From Myxococcales bacterium (lineage in GTDB: Bacteria; Myxococcota_A; UBA9160; UBA4427), in contig JAAZXM010000005.1 in assembly GCA_014240165.1 (NCBI GenBank), positions 1 through 64,000 of the forward strand: a stretch of 64,000 nt of DNA. Reading direction: 5' to 3'. How positions within the stretch are numbered: position 1 is the first letter of the stretch; every line of letters begins with the position of its first letter. The notes beneath the pieces are model-generated. The model ran no database searches, was not told the origin of the DNA, and saw only the letters and a list, made by a program, of their open reading frames with translations. A program made the position numbers and the translations under genes. Shown here one piece after another: positions 50,038-59,354 of this stretch.

Positions 50038-51236
50038 GCAGCCACCGCCTCGTCGAGACCCACCCCTTCTTCGATGAGTGCGCGGCATGCATTGAGGGGG
50101 CGCGGTCGCCTCAAAGCGACCGCGCCGCAGAGCCGACCTTCGCGGCCAAAGAGCGCGAGGAAGCGGTCCTCATCCAGGCTTCCCTGGCCCACGCACATCT
50201 GGTCGCTTCCCTTCAACTCACCCACCATGGCCAGGCGAAGGTCGAAGAGGTCGGTCCACACGTAGGGGACCTGGGAAAGGGGAGGCGTTTCGGCCTCGCC
50301 ATGGAGGAGCCGCTTCGCCGCCACACCTGATTGCTCCACTGCGCTCGTCCAATGTTCGTAGCGAAGCGCTTCACCATAGGCGGGGTTGTACCAGCGAGCG
50401 ACATCGCCCACGGCCACGACATCGGGCAAATTCGTGCCGCCCCTGGCGTCGCAAACCACTCCGTCTCGAATCGCCAGGCCAGAGCCCTCCAACCAATCAC
50501 ATACCGGCGAAACACCGATCCCCACGACCACCACATCGGCATCGACTTGGGTGCCGTCGCTGAGTTCGACGCCACGGATTCGGGATTCTCCCAGCAGACT
50601 CTTCACCCCCACACCGCAGCGCACCTGGACCCCCCGGCTGATGAAGTGATTGGAAACCCAGGAGCCGAGTTCCGTCCCCAGCCCGCGGAGCAATGCGCTG
50701 GGAAGCGCTTCCAGAACCGTCACCTCGAGCCCGATCTCCCGGGCGCTGGCCGCAACCTCCATCCCGATGAAGCCCGCGCCGATGACAACAAGGCGGGCCC
50801 CGGGCAGGAGTTCAGCGCGCAATGCCCGGGCATCGGCGAGACTGCGGAGCATATGGACGCCGTCCAGGGAAGGTGCGCCGGGCAAGGCCCGGGGGCGGCT
50901 TCCCGTGGCGAGCACAAGCCCGCCATAGGCGAGACGCTCCCCGTTGCCAAGTTGAACCTCCCGGGCCGCCGGATCCAGGGCGAGCGCGGTGGATCCAAGA
51001 CGCCAGTCAACGTCGAGGTCCTCGAAACCACTTCGGCGCAAAGAGAGACGATCTTCGCCCCACTCGCCCCTGAGAAATTTTTTCGAGAGTGGGGGCCGGT
51101 CATAGGGCATTTCGGTTTCACCCGAGAGCGCAATGATTTCGCCTTGGTGGCCCGCATCGCGAAGGGCCTCGATCGTGCGCAGACCGGCCAGCGAGACTCC
51201 TGCCACGACAATTCGCTCGGCGATCTCGAGTTTCAT
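50028..51236 (-). CDS. NAD(P)H-dependent ferredoxin/rubredoxin reductase-like flavoprotein
   Basis: A 402-residue FAD oxidoreductase with ATG at 51236. The first motif VVAGVSLAGLRTIEALRDAG is the GxSxAG form of oxygenase-coupled ferredoxin reductases. MPYDRPPLSKKFLRGEW and ATGSRPRALPG follow, the NAD site is VVIGAGFIGMEVAASA near 152, and VVAVGDVARWYNP is the second FAD contact. YEHWTSAVEQS is typical of the group. No ferredoxin, P450 or ring-hydroxylating oxygenase lies next to it, so its partner must be elsewhere. Confidence 0.88.
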   Translation of the reverse strand: MKLEIAERIVVAGVSLAGLRTIEALRDAGHQGEIIALSGETEMPYDRPPLSKKFLRGEWGEDRLSLRRSGFEDLDVDWRLGSTALALDPAAREVQLGNGERLAYGGLVLATGSRPRALPGAPSLDGVHMLRSLADARALRAELLPGARLVVIGAGFIGMEVAASAREIGLEVTVLEALPSALLRGLGTELGSWVSNHFISRGVQVRCGVGVKSLLGESRIRGVELSDGTQVDADVVVVGIGVSPVCDWLEGSGLAIRDGVVCDARGGTNLPDVVAVGDVARWYNPAYGEALRYEHWTSAVEQSGVAAKRLLHGEAETPPLSQVPYVWTDLFDLRLAMVGELKGSDQMCVGQGSLDEDRFLALFGREGRLCGAVALRRPRPLNACRALIEEGVGLDEAVAAHL

Positions 51237-51450
51237 GCCGATACCCGCGCCCTGCGCGGAGCCTTGCGTTTTCCCGCTACCACGATGATCTCCGATGCAT
51301 TCGGAGCGCTTGCCCCCGCTCGGGGGCGGCGCCTATAGTTCCACTCTACTCGAATCGCATCCCACCGGCACAATGCGCCTCGCTCAATTTTGCGCCCGCC
51401 CTTCCGGATGCGCCCCAGCGCAGAGGGCATTCTCTGCAAGAGGTACTCCC

Positions 51451-52917
51451 ATGGCCAAGCTCGACGCCGAAACCCGGAATCTCATCGACGGAAAACTCGT
51501 CCCCGCCAGCAACGGTGGCGAATTCGAGAACATCAACCCCGCCACAGAGGAAGTCATCGGAGTCTCGGCGGACGGAACCAAAGAGGACATGGAGAGCGCC
51601 ATTGCAGCCGCTCGGCGTGCCTTCGACGAAACCGATTGGTCCACCGACCACGCGCTGCGAAAGCGCTGCCTCGAACAATTGAACCAGGCTCTTGTGGAAG
51701 CCAGGGAAGACCTGCGCCAGATCGTGATTGCCGAAGCGGGCTCCCCAATCCTGATCACCTATCAGGTTCAGGTGGACAACTACATCGACGCCATGCCCTA
51801 TTGGTCGAATCTCACGACCAGCTACGAGTACGAAACCCCCATGAGCGATATCGAGTTCATGGGGAGTCCCCAGGGCCGCATCATGCGCCGAGAAGCGGTC
51901 GGGGTCGTGGGGGCCATCACGCCCTGGAATTTCCCGCTCTACCTCAATCTCGCAAAAATCGGGCCGGCGCTTGCGGCGGGCAATACCGTTGTCCTCAAGC
52001 CGGCGCCCGATACCCCCTGGAGCGCGACTCACCTGGGGCGCTTGGTGGCGGAAAAAACCGATATCCCTCCTGGCGTTCTCAACATCGTCGCTTCTTCGGA
52101 TCATGAACTCGGTGCCATGCTCTCCCGGGATCCGCGGGTGGATCTCGTCACCTTCACAGGCTCGACCGCCACCGGGCGAGCCGTGATGGAAGCCGCAGCA
52201 GCCACCGTGAAAAAGACCTTCCTCGAATTGGGCGGCAAATCCGCCACCATCATTCTGGACGACATCGACCTCGACCTCGCGGCACCCATGTCGGGCATCG
52301 CCGTCTGCACCCATGCGGGTCAGGGCTGCGCGATCCAAACACGGACCCTACTCCCCCGCGCGCGCTACGAGGAAGGCGTGGAAAAGATCGCGGCCATCAT
52401 GTCGGGGGTCGCCTATGGGGATCCCCTGGAGCCCGGCAACTTGATGGGTCCGGTGGTAAGCCGCAAGCAGCAGGAACGGGTCCTCTCCTATATCGAGAAG
52501 GGCAAGCAGGACGGAGCCCGGGTGGTGGTGGGGGGCGGCACACCCTCGCATCTCGAGAAGGGCTATTTCATCGAGCCCACCCTGCTCGCGGATGTCGACC
52601 CGGACTCGGTGGTGGCCCAGGAGGAAATCTTCGGGCCGGTACTCTGCGTGATTCCCTACGAGGATGAAGAGGACGCAATTCGCATCGCAAACAACTCGAT
52701 CTACGGACTCTCCGGGTCCATCTGGTCGGGAGATATCGACCGCGCCCTCTCGGTGGCCCGGAAAATTCGCACGGGAACGCTCTCGGTCAATGGCGCCCAA
52801 TGGTTCGATGTGGATACGCCTTTCGGCGGCTACAGGCAGAGCGGTGTCGGCCGCGAGAACGGCGTTGCGGGCTTCGAGGAATACCTTGAGACCAAGATCG
52901 TCGCTGTCCCACGCTAA
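51451..52917 (+). CDS. NAD(P)-dependent aldehyde dehydrogenase
   Basis: The ATG at 51451 after AAGAGGTACTCCC gives 488 residues. The cofactor domain holds TPWNFPLYLNLAKIGPALAAGNTVVLKPAPDTP near 152, catalytic Glu is in FLELGGKSATII near 254 and the nucleophilic Cys is in HAGQGCAIQTRTLLP near 289. NSIYGLSGSIWSGDIDRAL and FGGYRQSGVGRENG are the usual end motifs. It should oxidise an aldehyde to an acid. A crotonase gene follows at 38 bp and an LLM oxidoreductase after that, so it probably belongs to a catabolic operon. Confidence 0.9.
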   Translation: MAKLDAETRNLIDGKLVPASNGGEFENINPATEEVIGVSADGTKEDMESAIAAARRAFDETDWSTDHALRKRCLEQLNQALVEAREDLRQIVIAEAGSPILITYQVQVDNYIDAMPYWSNLTTSYEYETPMSDIEFMGSPQGRIMRREAVGVVGAITPWNFPLYLNLAKIGPALAAGNTVVLKPAPDTPWSATHLGRLVAEKTDIPPGVLNIVASSDHELGAMLSRDPRVDLVTFTGSTATGRAVMEAAAATVKKTFLELGGKSATIILDDIDLDLAAPMSGIAVCTHAGQGCAIQTRTLLPRARYEEGVEKIAAIMSGVAYGDPLEPGNLMGPVVSRKQQERVLSYIEKGKQDGARVVVGGGTPSHLEKGYFIEPTLLADVDPDSVVAQEEIFGPVLCVIPYEDEEDAIRIANNSIYGLSGSIWSGDIDRALSVARKIRTGTLSVNGAQWFDVDTPFGGYRQSGVGRENGVAGFEEYLETKIVAVPR

Positions 52918-52955
52918 ACCCAGAAACCTGCAAGGCATCTAAAAAGGAAAAATCT

Positions 52956-53744
52956 TTGGAATTCGAAACGCTTCTCTACGACCTGCAGGACGGAATCGCG
53001 CGCATCACGCTCAACCGCGAGAAAGCGGCCAATGCGATCAACCTGCAAATGGCCAAGGACCTGATGTACGCCGCGATGGCGGCGGATGAGGATGCTTCGG
53101 TTCGCGCGGTGGTCATCAGCGCGCAGGGAAAGATGTTCTGTGCAGGAGGCGATCTCGGCGCCTTCGCGAAGGCGGGCGATGCCATGCCCGCGCTCGTCAA
53201 GGAGATGACGGTTTACCTTCACGCAGCGATCTCCCACCTCGCGCGAATGCGCGCCCCCGTGCTGGTTTCTGTCGGGGGCACCGCGGCAGGTGCCGGCTTC
53301 AGTCTGGTCTGCGCAGCAGATCTCGCCCTGGCGTCGGAGTCGGCGAAATTCAGCATGGCCTATACCGGGGTGGGTCTCACTCCCGACGGAAGTTCGACCT
53401 ATTTCATGCCGCGCCTGATTGGTACCCGGCGAAGCCTGGAACTCATGCTCACCAATCGCCGCCTCTCCGCCGCAGAAGCGCTGGATTGGGGGCTGCTCAA
53501 CCGCGTGGTCCCCGACGATGAACTGGCCAAGGCCACGGATGAATTGGCGGCATCCCTTGCATCCGGGGCCACCTCCGCCTTCGGAAATACCAAGAAGCTC
53601 GTGCTGGGAAGCCTCGACCAGTCCTTCGAAGCGCAAATGGAACTTGAATCTCGGGCCATCGCCGATGCGGGCCGCAGCGCCGATGCTGCCGAGGGCATCT
53701 CCGCCTTCCTCAATAAGCGAAAAGCCGACTTCCCCGGACGCTGA
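52956..53744 (+). CDS. Enoyl-CoA hydratase/isomerase (crotonase)
   Basis: Starts at TTG 52956 with AAAAAGGAAAAATC upstream; 262 residues. Oxyanion-hole segments are VVISAQGKMFCAGGDLGAFAKAG near 50 and VSVGGTAAGAGFSLVCAADLALASE near 105. Glu in the usual second position is replaced by TGVGLTPDGSSTYFMPRLIG, the form seen in isomerase-like and PaaG-like crotonases. The C-terminal helix (FEAQMELESRAIADA) is standard. It lies between the aldehyde dehydrogenase and LLM genes. The substrate is not known. Confidence 0.87.
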   Translation: MEFETLLYDLQDGIARITLNREKAANAINLQMAKDLMYAAMAADEDASVRAVVISAQGKMFCAGGDLGAFAKAGDAMPALVKEMTVYLHAAISHLARMRAPVLVSVGGTAAGAGFSLVCAADLALASESAKFSMAYTGVGLTPDGSSTYFMPRLIGTRRSLELMLTNRRLSAAEALDWGLLNRVVPDDELAKATDELAASLASGATSAFGNTKKLVLGSLDQSFEAQMELESRAIADAGRSADAAEGISAFLNKRKADFPGR

Positions 53745-53793
53745 AGCCGCCACCATCAATCCCATTTCCAGAAAAAACCAAGGAGCGATCCCC

Positions 53794-54669
53794 ATGCAAT
53801 TCTGGCAGTCCACCGCATTCAACGATCCGCTCGAATTGCCCGAGATCGCCCAGGAAGCCGAAGCGGCGGGCTTCGACGGGCTGATCGTTTCGGAACACCT
53901 GATGGTTCCCGGCTCCTTCGAACCCGGTTACCTCTATAGCGAGGATGGCAAGCCGCCCTTCACCATCGACACGCCCTTTCCCGACCCCTGGGTCGCGCTC
54001 GCCACAATGGCGGCCGCCACGAGCCGTATCCGGCTTTGCACCCTCGTCCATATTCTCCCCCTCCATCACCCGGTGGAAGTGGCGAAATCCCTGGCCACCC
54101 TCGCCCTCTACAGCGACAACCGCATCGTGGTGGGCGCGGGAGCCGGGTGGATGAAAGAGGAATTCGAGGTGCTCGGCGTCGACTTCAAGAGCCGCGGTCG
54201 ACGCTTCAACGAAATGATCGACGTCATGCGCAAGCTCTGGGAGGGAGGCCTGGTGGAACACCACGGAGAATTTTTCGACTTCCCCCCCATTGCACAGAGC
54301 CCGGCACCCACCCAGCCCATCCCGATTGCCATCGGGGGAGCGAGCAAGGCCGCCCTACGGCGAGCGGCGACCCTCGGCGATGGCTGGTGTGGAGCAGGCA
54401 ACTCACTCGAAGAGGCCGAGGAAATCCTCAAGACCCTGGCCGAGCTCCGCCGGGAGGCGGGCCGCGAAGACGAACCCTTCGAAGCCATCGTCCCCCTGAC
54501 CTGCGAGCCGACACCCGATGCTCTGAAGCGAATCTCGGATTTGGGTGCTTCGGGAACCGTCAGCTACCCGTTCTCGTACACAGTCGGCCCAGATGCAACC
54601 CTGGCGCAGAAGGTCGACGCAATGAAGCAATTCGCCGAGTACGTGATCGCGCCCAATAAGGACGTCTAG
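53794..54669 (+). CDS. LLM-class F420-dependent oxidoreductase
   Basis: The ATG at 53794 after AAGGAGCGATCCCC gives 291 residues. TIM-barrel segments typical of the luciferase-like F420 group are visible: AEAAGFDGLIVSEHLMVPGS near 22, TSRIRLCTLVHILPLHHPVEVAKSLATL near 74, RIVVGAGAGWMKEEFEVLG near 110 and PIPIAIGGASKAALRRAATLGDGW near 170. It could transfer a hydride to an unsaturated or keto substrate. If truly F420-dependent, the organism must make this cofactor. The 3' end overlaps the converging DUF1214 gene by 4 bp. Confidence 0.83.
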   Translation: MQFWQSTAFNDPLELPEIAQEAEAAGFDGLIVSEHLMVPGSFEPGYLYSEDGKPPFTIDTPFPDPWVALATMAAATSRIRLCTLVHILPLHHPVEVAKSLATLALYSDNRIVVGAGAGWMKEEFEVLGVDFKSRGRRFNEMIDVMRKLWEGGLVEHHGEFFDFPPIAQSPAPTQPIPIAIGGASKAALRRAATLGDGWCGAGNSLEEAEEILKTLAELRREAGREDEPFEAIVPLTCEPTPDALKRISDLGASGTVSYPFSYTVGPDATLAQKVDAMKQFAEYVIAPNKDV

Positions 54670-55769
54670 GACCCGCCCGATAGCTCGGAGAGGGGCACCA
54701 CCCGGGTACGCGGCTCCGGGTGTGTCTCGGCGCGAATCCAGCGTAAGCACATCGTGCCACGCTGGTGCGAGGCCGTATCGATCCAATTGGGCAGACCCGG
54801 GTCCCGGTGGGCGATCACGATGCGCACGCTGCCGTCATCCTCGAGGATCGCCGAGTGGTGGTTCACGTCGATGCGGTGGTACCGGTAGTCGAGGGATTCC
54901 ATCCAGTGGTTGTTGAGCTGGAAATTCCAATATTCGCAGGCTGGAGGCGTCACCTCGACAAGCAGTGCTTCGTCTGGTCCCAACTCCCAATAGCCGTGGT
55001 AGTAGCGAATATGGGGATCGCCATGCGCGGCCCGAGCGATATTGGGGTCAAAGGGGGGCAACTGGTTCGGACGCTCACGAAAACCTTCGGACCACTCGCA
55101 AAAGAGGTTGGCTGTTCCCTGCACGTAGGCAGCGGCCGCTGCCAGCCCCGCGTCGAGTTTCTCCGCGGTGAGCGGAGCGGGAGGACCCGAAGCGCCCATG
55201 CGCTCCAAGGTCAATTGGGCGATCTCTTCGCGGTCGCGATCCTGGAATGTCTGGCGCACGATGAGGGACGAGGTGTCCCTTTCCATGGGGAGCCAGTTCT
55301 TCCCCTTCGGCGGCTCACAACTCACCACGATCTCGAAGCGACCATCCGCATCGATCTCGAGATTCGAACCCTCGATATAGCCGCTCTGCCCCATGCGGCC
55401 ACCCGAACCGTAATTGCCCGCATAAGTTCCCATGCCGAGGTAGTGGACGCTTCCCCGCTGGCCACGAATGCGATAGCTGTGCTCGCCACTGATGGCCGCA
55501 CTCTGGTAATGGTTGTCGGGGTTGTCCGCGCCGATTTTCACCGTCTCGTGGGACGGGCGACGAAGCACCGGGGCGCTGGGGTCGGCGAACTCGACGTAGG
55601 ATTCCAGCGCCACGCGAACCAGCCGGCTCAGGTAGCGGTATCCCTCGGCCCGCTCGAACGGATCCTCGGGCGAGCCGGGGCGCAGAACGGCGTCCCCTGC
55701 ACGTTCAAGGGCGCGACAAAAATCCGACCAACTCCGGCCGTCCAAGACCCGCGAGCGCGCGTCATCCAT
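54666..55769 (-). CDS. DUF1214 family protein
   Basis: A 367-residue protein without signal peptide. The DUF1214 part covers the C-terminal half: ALLVEVTPPACEYWNFQLNNHWMESLDYRYHRIDVNHHSA near 275, then VRIVIAHRDPGLPNWIDTASHQRGTMCLRWIRA. The N-terminal half has NPDNHYQSAAISGEHSYRIRGQRGSVHYLG. Proteins of this family often occur in steroid and acyl-CoA degradation clusters in actinobacteria and marine bacteria, but no reaction is known. It starts a leftward group that includes acyl-CoA genes at 55852-61887. Confidence 0.82.
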   Translation of the reverse strand: MDDARSRVLDGRSWSDFCRALERAGDAVLRPGSPEDPFERAEGYRYLSRLVRVALESYVEFADPSAPVLRRPSHETVKIGADNPDNHYQSAAISGEHSYRIRGQRGSVHYLGMGTYAGNYGSGGRMGQSGYIEGSNLEIDADGRFEIVVSCEPPKGKNWLPMERDTSSLIVRQTFQDRDREEIAQLTLERMGASGPPAPLTAEKLDAGLAAAAAYVQGTANLFCEWSEGFRERPNQLPPFDPNIARAAHGDPHIRYYHGYWELGPDEALLVEVTPPACEYWNFQLNNHWMESLDYRYHRIDVNHHSAILEDDGSVRIVIAHRDPGLPNWIDTASHQRGTMCLRWIRAETHPEPRTRVVPLSELSGGS

Positions 55770-55851
55770 GACATATCCCCCACTCTCGCCTCAACCAAGA
55801 CGAAGTCTGATGGGATCCGCCTGAGGGGCGAGCCGCAGCCCTATGAAAATT

Positions 55852-56976
55852 TCAGTCGAGAACGCTCGAAGCAACCAACTCTTCCAGATAGGGCGTATCC
55901 CACCAGGAAATCTGCAACTGCTTGGCCCGGCGGAAGAAGAGCTGGGCATCGTATTCGATCGTGAAGCCCACCCCGCCGAAAACCTGGAGGCTCATGGCCG
56001 TCAGGTCGCGGTAGGTTTGGCATGCGAAGAGCTTCGCCATGGGAGCCAGCCGAGACGTATCCTTGCTCTCGGAACGCGCCCAAGCCGCCTCATAGACCAG
56101 GGTCGTGCCCCCGGAGACCTGGGTTGCCGCGTCTGCGAGGTAATGGGAGATCGCCTGGAACGCCGCGAGGGGCTTGTCAAATTGCTCCCGCTCGGATGCG
56201 TATTCACAGGTGATTTCCAATGAGCGCTGGGCGCCCCCCATGGCCTGGGCTGCCGCCAGGATGATCCCGTCGTGCATCACCCGGTTCCACGCGGCCCAGC
56301 CACCCCCGGCCGAGCCGAGCCTGGCCGAGGTGGGAACGCGCACGCCTTCGAGATCAATTTTGTATTGCGTATCCGAAGCCAGGGACATCTGCTGCTCCAG
56401 GGATACGCCCGCCGCCTCGGGATCCACCAGGAAGAGATCGATATCCGCGGGCCCTTCCCCGGTTCTCGCCAGAACGAGGAGACGCGAAGCCGAACTCGCG
56501 AAGAGGCAATGAAGTTTCGTTCCGGTCAATACGAACTCGTCGCCTTCCGCCTGGGCCCGCAATTGCACGCCCTTGGGCCCGTAGCCGTTGCCCGGCTCCA
56601 GCCAGGCGGGGGAGATAATCGCCTCACCGCTGGCGATCCGCGGCAACCATTCCTTCTTCTGTGCTTCATCCCCGGCTTCGAGGATCGCCCCAGCGGCAAG
56701 CACACAGCTGACGAAATGGGGGCTCGGCGCCAGGCTCCGGCCAAGTTCTTCGTAGACCACTGCAGCATCGAGCATATTCATGCCCGCACCGCCGAACTCC
56801 TCGGGAATCAGGATGCCCAGGAGTTCCACCTCACCGAGTTGCTTCCAGAGATCCGCGGGGTAGCCCTTGGGATCGTCTTCCATGGCACGGACGACGTCGA
56901 CGCCGGCGTGCTCGGTGCACAGACTGCGCACCATCTCACGAAGCATTTCCTGTTCTTCGCTGAAATCGAGGTTCAT
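55852..56976 (-). CDS. Acyl-CoA dehydrogenase, divergent subunit type
   Basis: A 374-residue ACAD. MNLDFSEEQEMLREMVRSLC and the C-terminal SEREQFDKPLAAFQAISHYLADAATQ, LQVFGGVGFTIEYDAQLFFRRAKQLQ are clear, but the substrate loop reads SPAWLEPGNGYGPKGVQLRA, lacking the normal SEP.AGSD. This is like one half of heteromeric steroid side-chain dehydrogenases. Two conventional ACADs at 59355 and 60706 on the same strand could supply the other subunit. Separated from the MaoC gene by about 90 bp. Confidence 0.83.
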   Translation of the reverse strand: MNLDFSEEQEMLREMVRSLCTEHAGVDVVRAMEDDPKGYPADLWKQLGEVELLGILIPEEFGGAGMNMLDAAVVYEELGRSLAPSPHFVSCVLAAGAILEAGDEAQKKEWLPRIASGEAIISPAWLEPGNGYGPKGVQLRAQAEGDEFVLTGTKLHCLFASSASRLLVLARTGEGPADIDLFLVDPEAAGVSLEQQMSLASDTQYKIDLEGVRVPTSARLGSAGGGWAAWNRVMHDGIILAAAQAMGGAQRSLEITCEYASEREQFDKPLAAFQAISHYLADAATQVSGGTTLVYEAAWARSESKDTSRLAPMAKLFACQTYRDLTAMSLQVFGGVGFTIEYDAQLFFRRAKQLQISWWDTPYLEELVASSVLD

Positions 56977-57069
56977 GATGGCTCCTCATTATTCCTTGCT
57001 GAGCAAGTGTGATTTCGATTCGATTGGTTTCGAGGGAGAGCGCGAAAAAATCCGTCGCCTTCCCGGACT

Positions 57070-57555
57070 TCAGGGTTTCCAGCGATCCGCCTTGCGCTGC
57101 CAGGGGTTGTCGGCAGCGTCGGTGGGCACGGCGACGCGCGCAGTACAGTCGGTCACGGCCCGTTCGCCCACCGCGAGATTCACCGAGAGGTCGACCCATG
57201 CGCAGCCCGTTTCGTCGGTGGAGACCTGGTCGACCTTGCCGCTGAAAGTCATCGTCTCCCCCGGATAGACCGAATCCTTCATACGAAATTTGATACGGCC
57301 GAGCCGGCCCTTGGGACCGGTCCAATCCGTCAGAAAACGCTCGAACCACGCGGCCTGATTGGGCGTATTCAGGAAGATGTCCTTTACGCCATTGCGCACC
57401 TGGGCGAAATCCCGGTCGTGGTGCATGGGCCGAAAATCGCGACTGGCCAGAGCGCCGAGAACGACCGTCGTCGCAGTCACGTCGTAGGAGAGCGAAGGGA
57501 TGGACGCGCCTTCTTGTACCTGATCGATGGTCAGTTGGGGATAGTTCGCTGACAT
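57070..57555 (-). CDS. MaoC-like enoyl-CoA hydratase subunit
   Basis: A 161-residue hot-dog protein. LGALASRDFRPMHHDRDFAQVRNGVKDIFLNTPNQAAWFERFL corresponds to the MaoC hydratase motif, with Asp and His near residues 40-45 in the order RDFRPMHHD. It is preceded on the minus strand by a FAS1-like partner (57625-58149). The pair mirrors ChsH1/ChsH2, which hydrate the steroid side-chain enoyl-CoA as a heterotetramer, and the upstream pair at 531-1396. Confidence 0.82.
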   Translation of the reverse strand: MSANYPQLTIDQVQEGASIPSLSYDVTATTVVLGALASRDFRPMHHDRDFAQVRNGVKDIFLNTPNQAAWFERFLTDWTGPKGRLGRIKFRMKDSVYPGETMTFSGKVDQVSTDETGCAWVDLSVNLAVGERAVTDCTARVAVPTDAADNPWQRKADRWKP

Positions 57556-57624
57556 GGGCTTTCCTTTTTCTCTTTTCTCATTTCTCTTTTCTCTAAAACC
57601 ACCGGGTCTGTCCGGCCGGCTCGA

Positions 57625-58149
57625 CTACTCGGGACGCTTATAACCGAAACCGGTGTAGTGCTCCGCACCAACGAATTCATCCCGCTGATTGGCGTAGCGC
57701 ACTTCGATATCCCAGAAGCGGCCGGTTCCCAGTTTCGTGGTCTTGATATCACTGACCGAGTGGAGGATCTGGCAGGTCTTGAGGCGATCGCCCGGACGAA
57801 CGGGCTCGCCGAAAACGATGGTGTTGTCGCTCATGATCGCCTCGGGCAGGTCGAGGGTTTCTTTCAGATCGAAATGCACCTGAAGGGGCTGTGCCTGCTC
57901 GGTTCGCCCGGGAGCCCAGAGATGCGGCCTGAACCAGAGCGAGATCATCGTGGGCATCGCGATGGGACCATCCGTGATGGCCTCGGCCAATTCGTCGTCC
58001 CAGAAGATGGGGTTGCCGTTCTCCACCGAGGAACAGGTGGTCCAGATATAGCCCCGCTCCACGGGAAACTCGCCCTCCTCGTGGTAGCGCTCCTTGCCAA
58101 CCCAGCCCTGGACTTCCTCGGGCAACTCGCTTCCCTGTTCATCCGCCAT
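57625..58149 (-). CDS. FAS1-like dehydratase domain subunit
   Basis: A 174-residue partner for the MaoC protein. VERGYIWTTCSSVENGNPIFWDDELAEAITDGPIAMPTMISLWFRPHLW shows the N-terminal MaoC domain without a full catalytic pair. VFGEPVRPGDRLKTCQILHSVSDIKTTKLGTGRFWDIEVRYANQRDEFVG is the characteristic second half. It is 12 bp downstream of the racemase gene and is probably needed to hold the acyl chain while the MaoC subunit does the chemistry. Confidence 0.82.
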   Translation of the reverse strand: MADEQGSELPEEVQGWVGKERYHEEGEFPVERGYIWTTCSSVENGNPIFWDDELAEAITDGPIAMPTMISLWFRPHLWAPGRTEQAQPLQVHFDLKETLDLPEAIMSDNTIVFGEPVRPGDRLKTCQILHSVSDIKTTKLGTGRFWDIEVRYANQRDEFVGAEHYTGFGYKRPE

Positions 58150-58161
58150 ACGACATGCTCC

Positions 58162-59334
58162 TCATTGCACCGCGCCCGCATGGCGCATCTCTTCGATTTC
58201 CGCCGCGCTATAGCCGGCGTCCTCGAGAAGGGCCTGCGCGTCGCTTTCGCCGGCTGGCCGCACTCTCCACTCGGGCTGGTCGCGAACGCCACCGGCGAGA
58301 ATCGGAGCGACCTGGCGGAAGCGCCCGTGCTCGGCATCTTCGGCTTGCATAAAAACACCCCGTTCGGCGAAATGCGGATCATCCACCAACTCGGGGATCG
58401 CGTAGACCGGAGCCACGCAGGTATCCTTGGGGGCCAATTCCGCCACCCATTCGTCCCGATCCCGCTTCAGAAATGCTTCCTTGAAGGCAGCGCGGATCTC
58501 ATCCTGGCGAGCGTCGTCCATCTGCAACTCGGCGAATTGCTCCAGGCCGAGAAGGCCGCACAGGTTGCGATAGAAATGCGGTTCGATGGCCCCCACCGAC
58601 ACCCATTTATCGTCGCGACAGCGGTAGACGTCGTAGAAGGCGTAGCGACCGGTGAGCAGGACCTTGCGAGGGCCCGCCTCTTCTCCCGTTGCCAGGTATT
58701 GATCGATAGAGAGGGACATGAGCGAGACCACGCCCTCGGTGGCGGCGACATCGAGGTATTGCGCCTCACCGCCCAGGCTTCGTCGAACCAACGCCGCCAG
58801 GATCGAAAGTACGGCGTGCATGCCCCCGCCGGCGCTATCCGCCACGGTGGCTCCGGGGATCGGTGCTCCCCCATCGGCCCGGGGCTCAGTGCAGGCGAGA
58901 TAGCCCGCCACGCCGAGGTAGTTGATGTCGTGGCCAGCCCATCCCGCCGCGGGACCGTCCTGGCCATAACCCGTGGTGGAGCAATACACGATGCCGGGGT
59001 TCAGTTCGCGAACCGCGTCGAAGCCGATTCCCAATCGCTCCACAACTCCGGGCCTGTAGCTCTCGATGATGACATCCGCAGTCGAGGCCAATTTCATGAA
59101 GGCCTTCTTGCCATCCTCCGCCTTGAGATCGATCTGGATGCGTTGGATGCCCCGCCCCGCCCCGTAGCTGTGGAAGGGAGGCTGGATCTGCTTGGCCCCC
59201 TTTCTCGGCGTGGGCGAGACTTGAACCACCTGGGCGCCGAAATCCGCCAGGGTCCGCGCTGCACGCGCAGCCGGGCCGACGCTCGCCAGGTTGAGCACGG
59301 TAATTCCCTGAAGTTGGGGGGTCGCTTGGGCCAT
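58162..59334 (-). CDS. Alpha-methylacyl-CoA racemase (family III CoA transferase fold)
   Basis: A 390-residue protein. The residues known to be catalytic in bacterial AMACR/MCR are in place: His in GWAGHDINYLGVAGYL near 130, Asp in GATVADSAGGGMHAVL and Glu in SVGAIEPHFYRNLCGLL near 245. The Asp of true CoA transferases is not in that context. The enzyme would invert the 2-methylacyl-CoA centre of a branched chain such as a sterol or bile-acid side chain. The surrounding ACADs and hydratase pair support side-chain beta-oxidation. Confidence 0.87.
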   Translation of the reverse strand: MAQATPQLQGITVLNLASVGPAARAARTLADFGAQVVQVSPTPRKGAKQIQPPFHSYGAGRGIQRIQIDLKAEDGKKAFMKLASTADVIIESYRPGVVERLGIGFDAVRELNPGIVYCSTTGYGQDGPAAGWAGHDINYLGVAGYLACTEPRADGGAPIPGATVADSAGGGMHAVLSILAALVRRSLGGEAQYLDVAATEGVVSLMSLSIDQYLATGEEAGPRKVLLTGRYAFYDVYRCRDDKWVSVGAIEPHFYRNLCGLLGLEQFAELQMDDARQDEIRAAFKEAFLKRDRDEWVAELAPKDTCVAPVYAIPELVDDPHFAERGVFMQAEDAEHGRFRQVAPILAGGVRDQPEWRVRPAGESDAQALLEDAGYSAAEIEEMRHAGAVQ

Positions 59335-59354
59335 TCGATGCAGCGCTCCGAAAC

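Noticed and set aside
58162-59334. Formyl- or succinyl-CoA transferase
   Set aside because: The His, Asp and Glu of methylacyl-CoA racemases are in the proper contexts.
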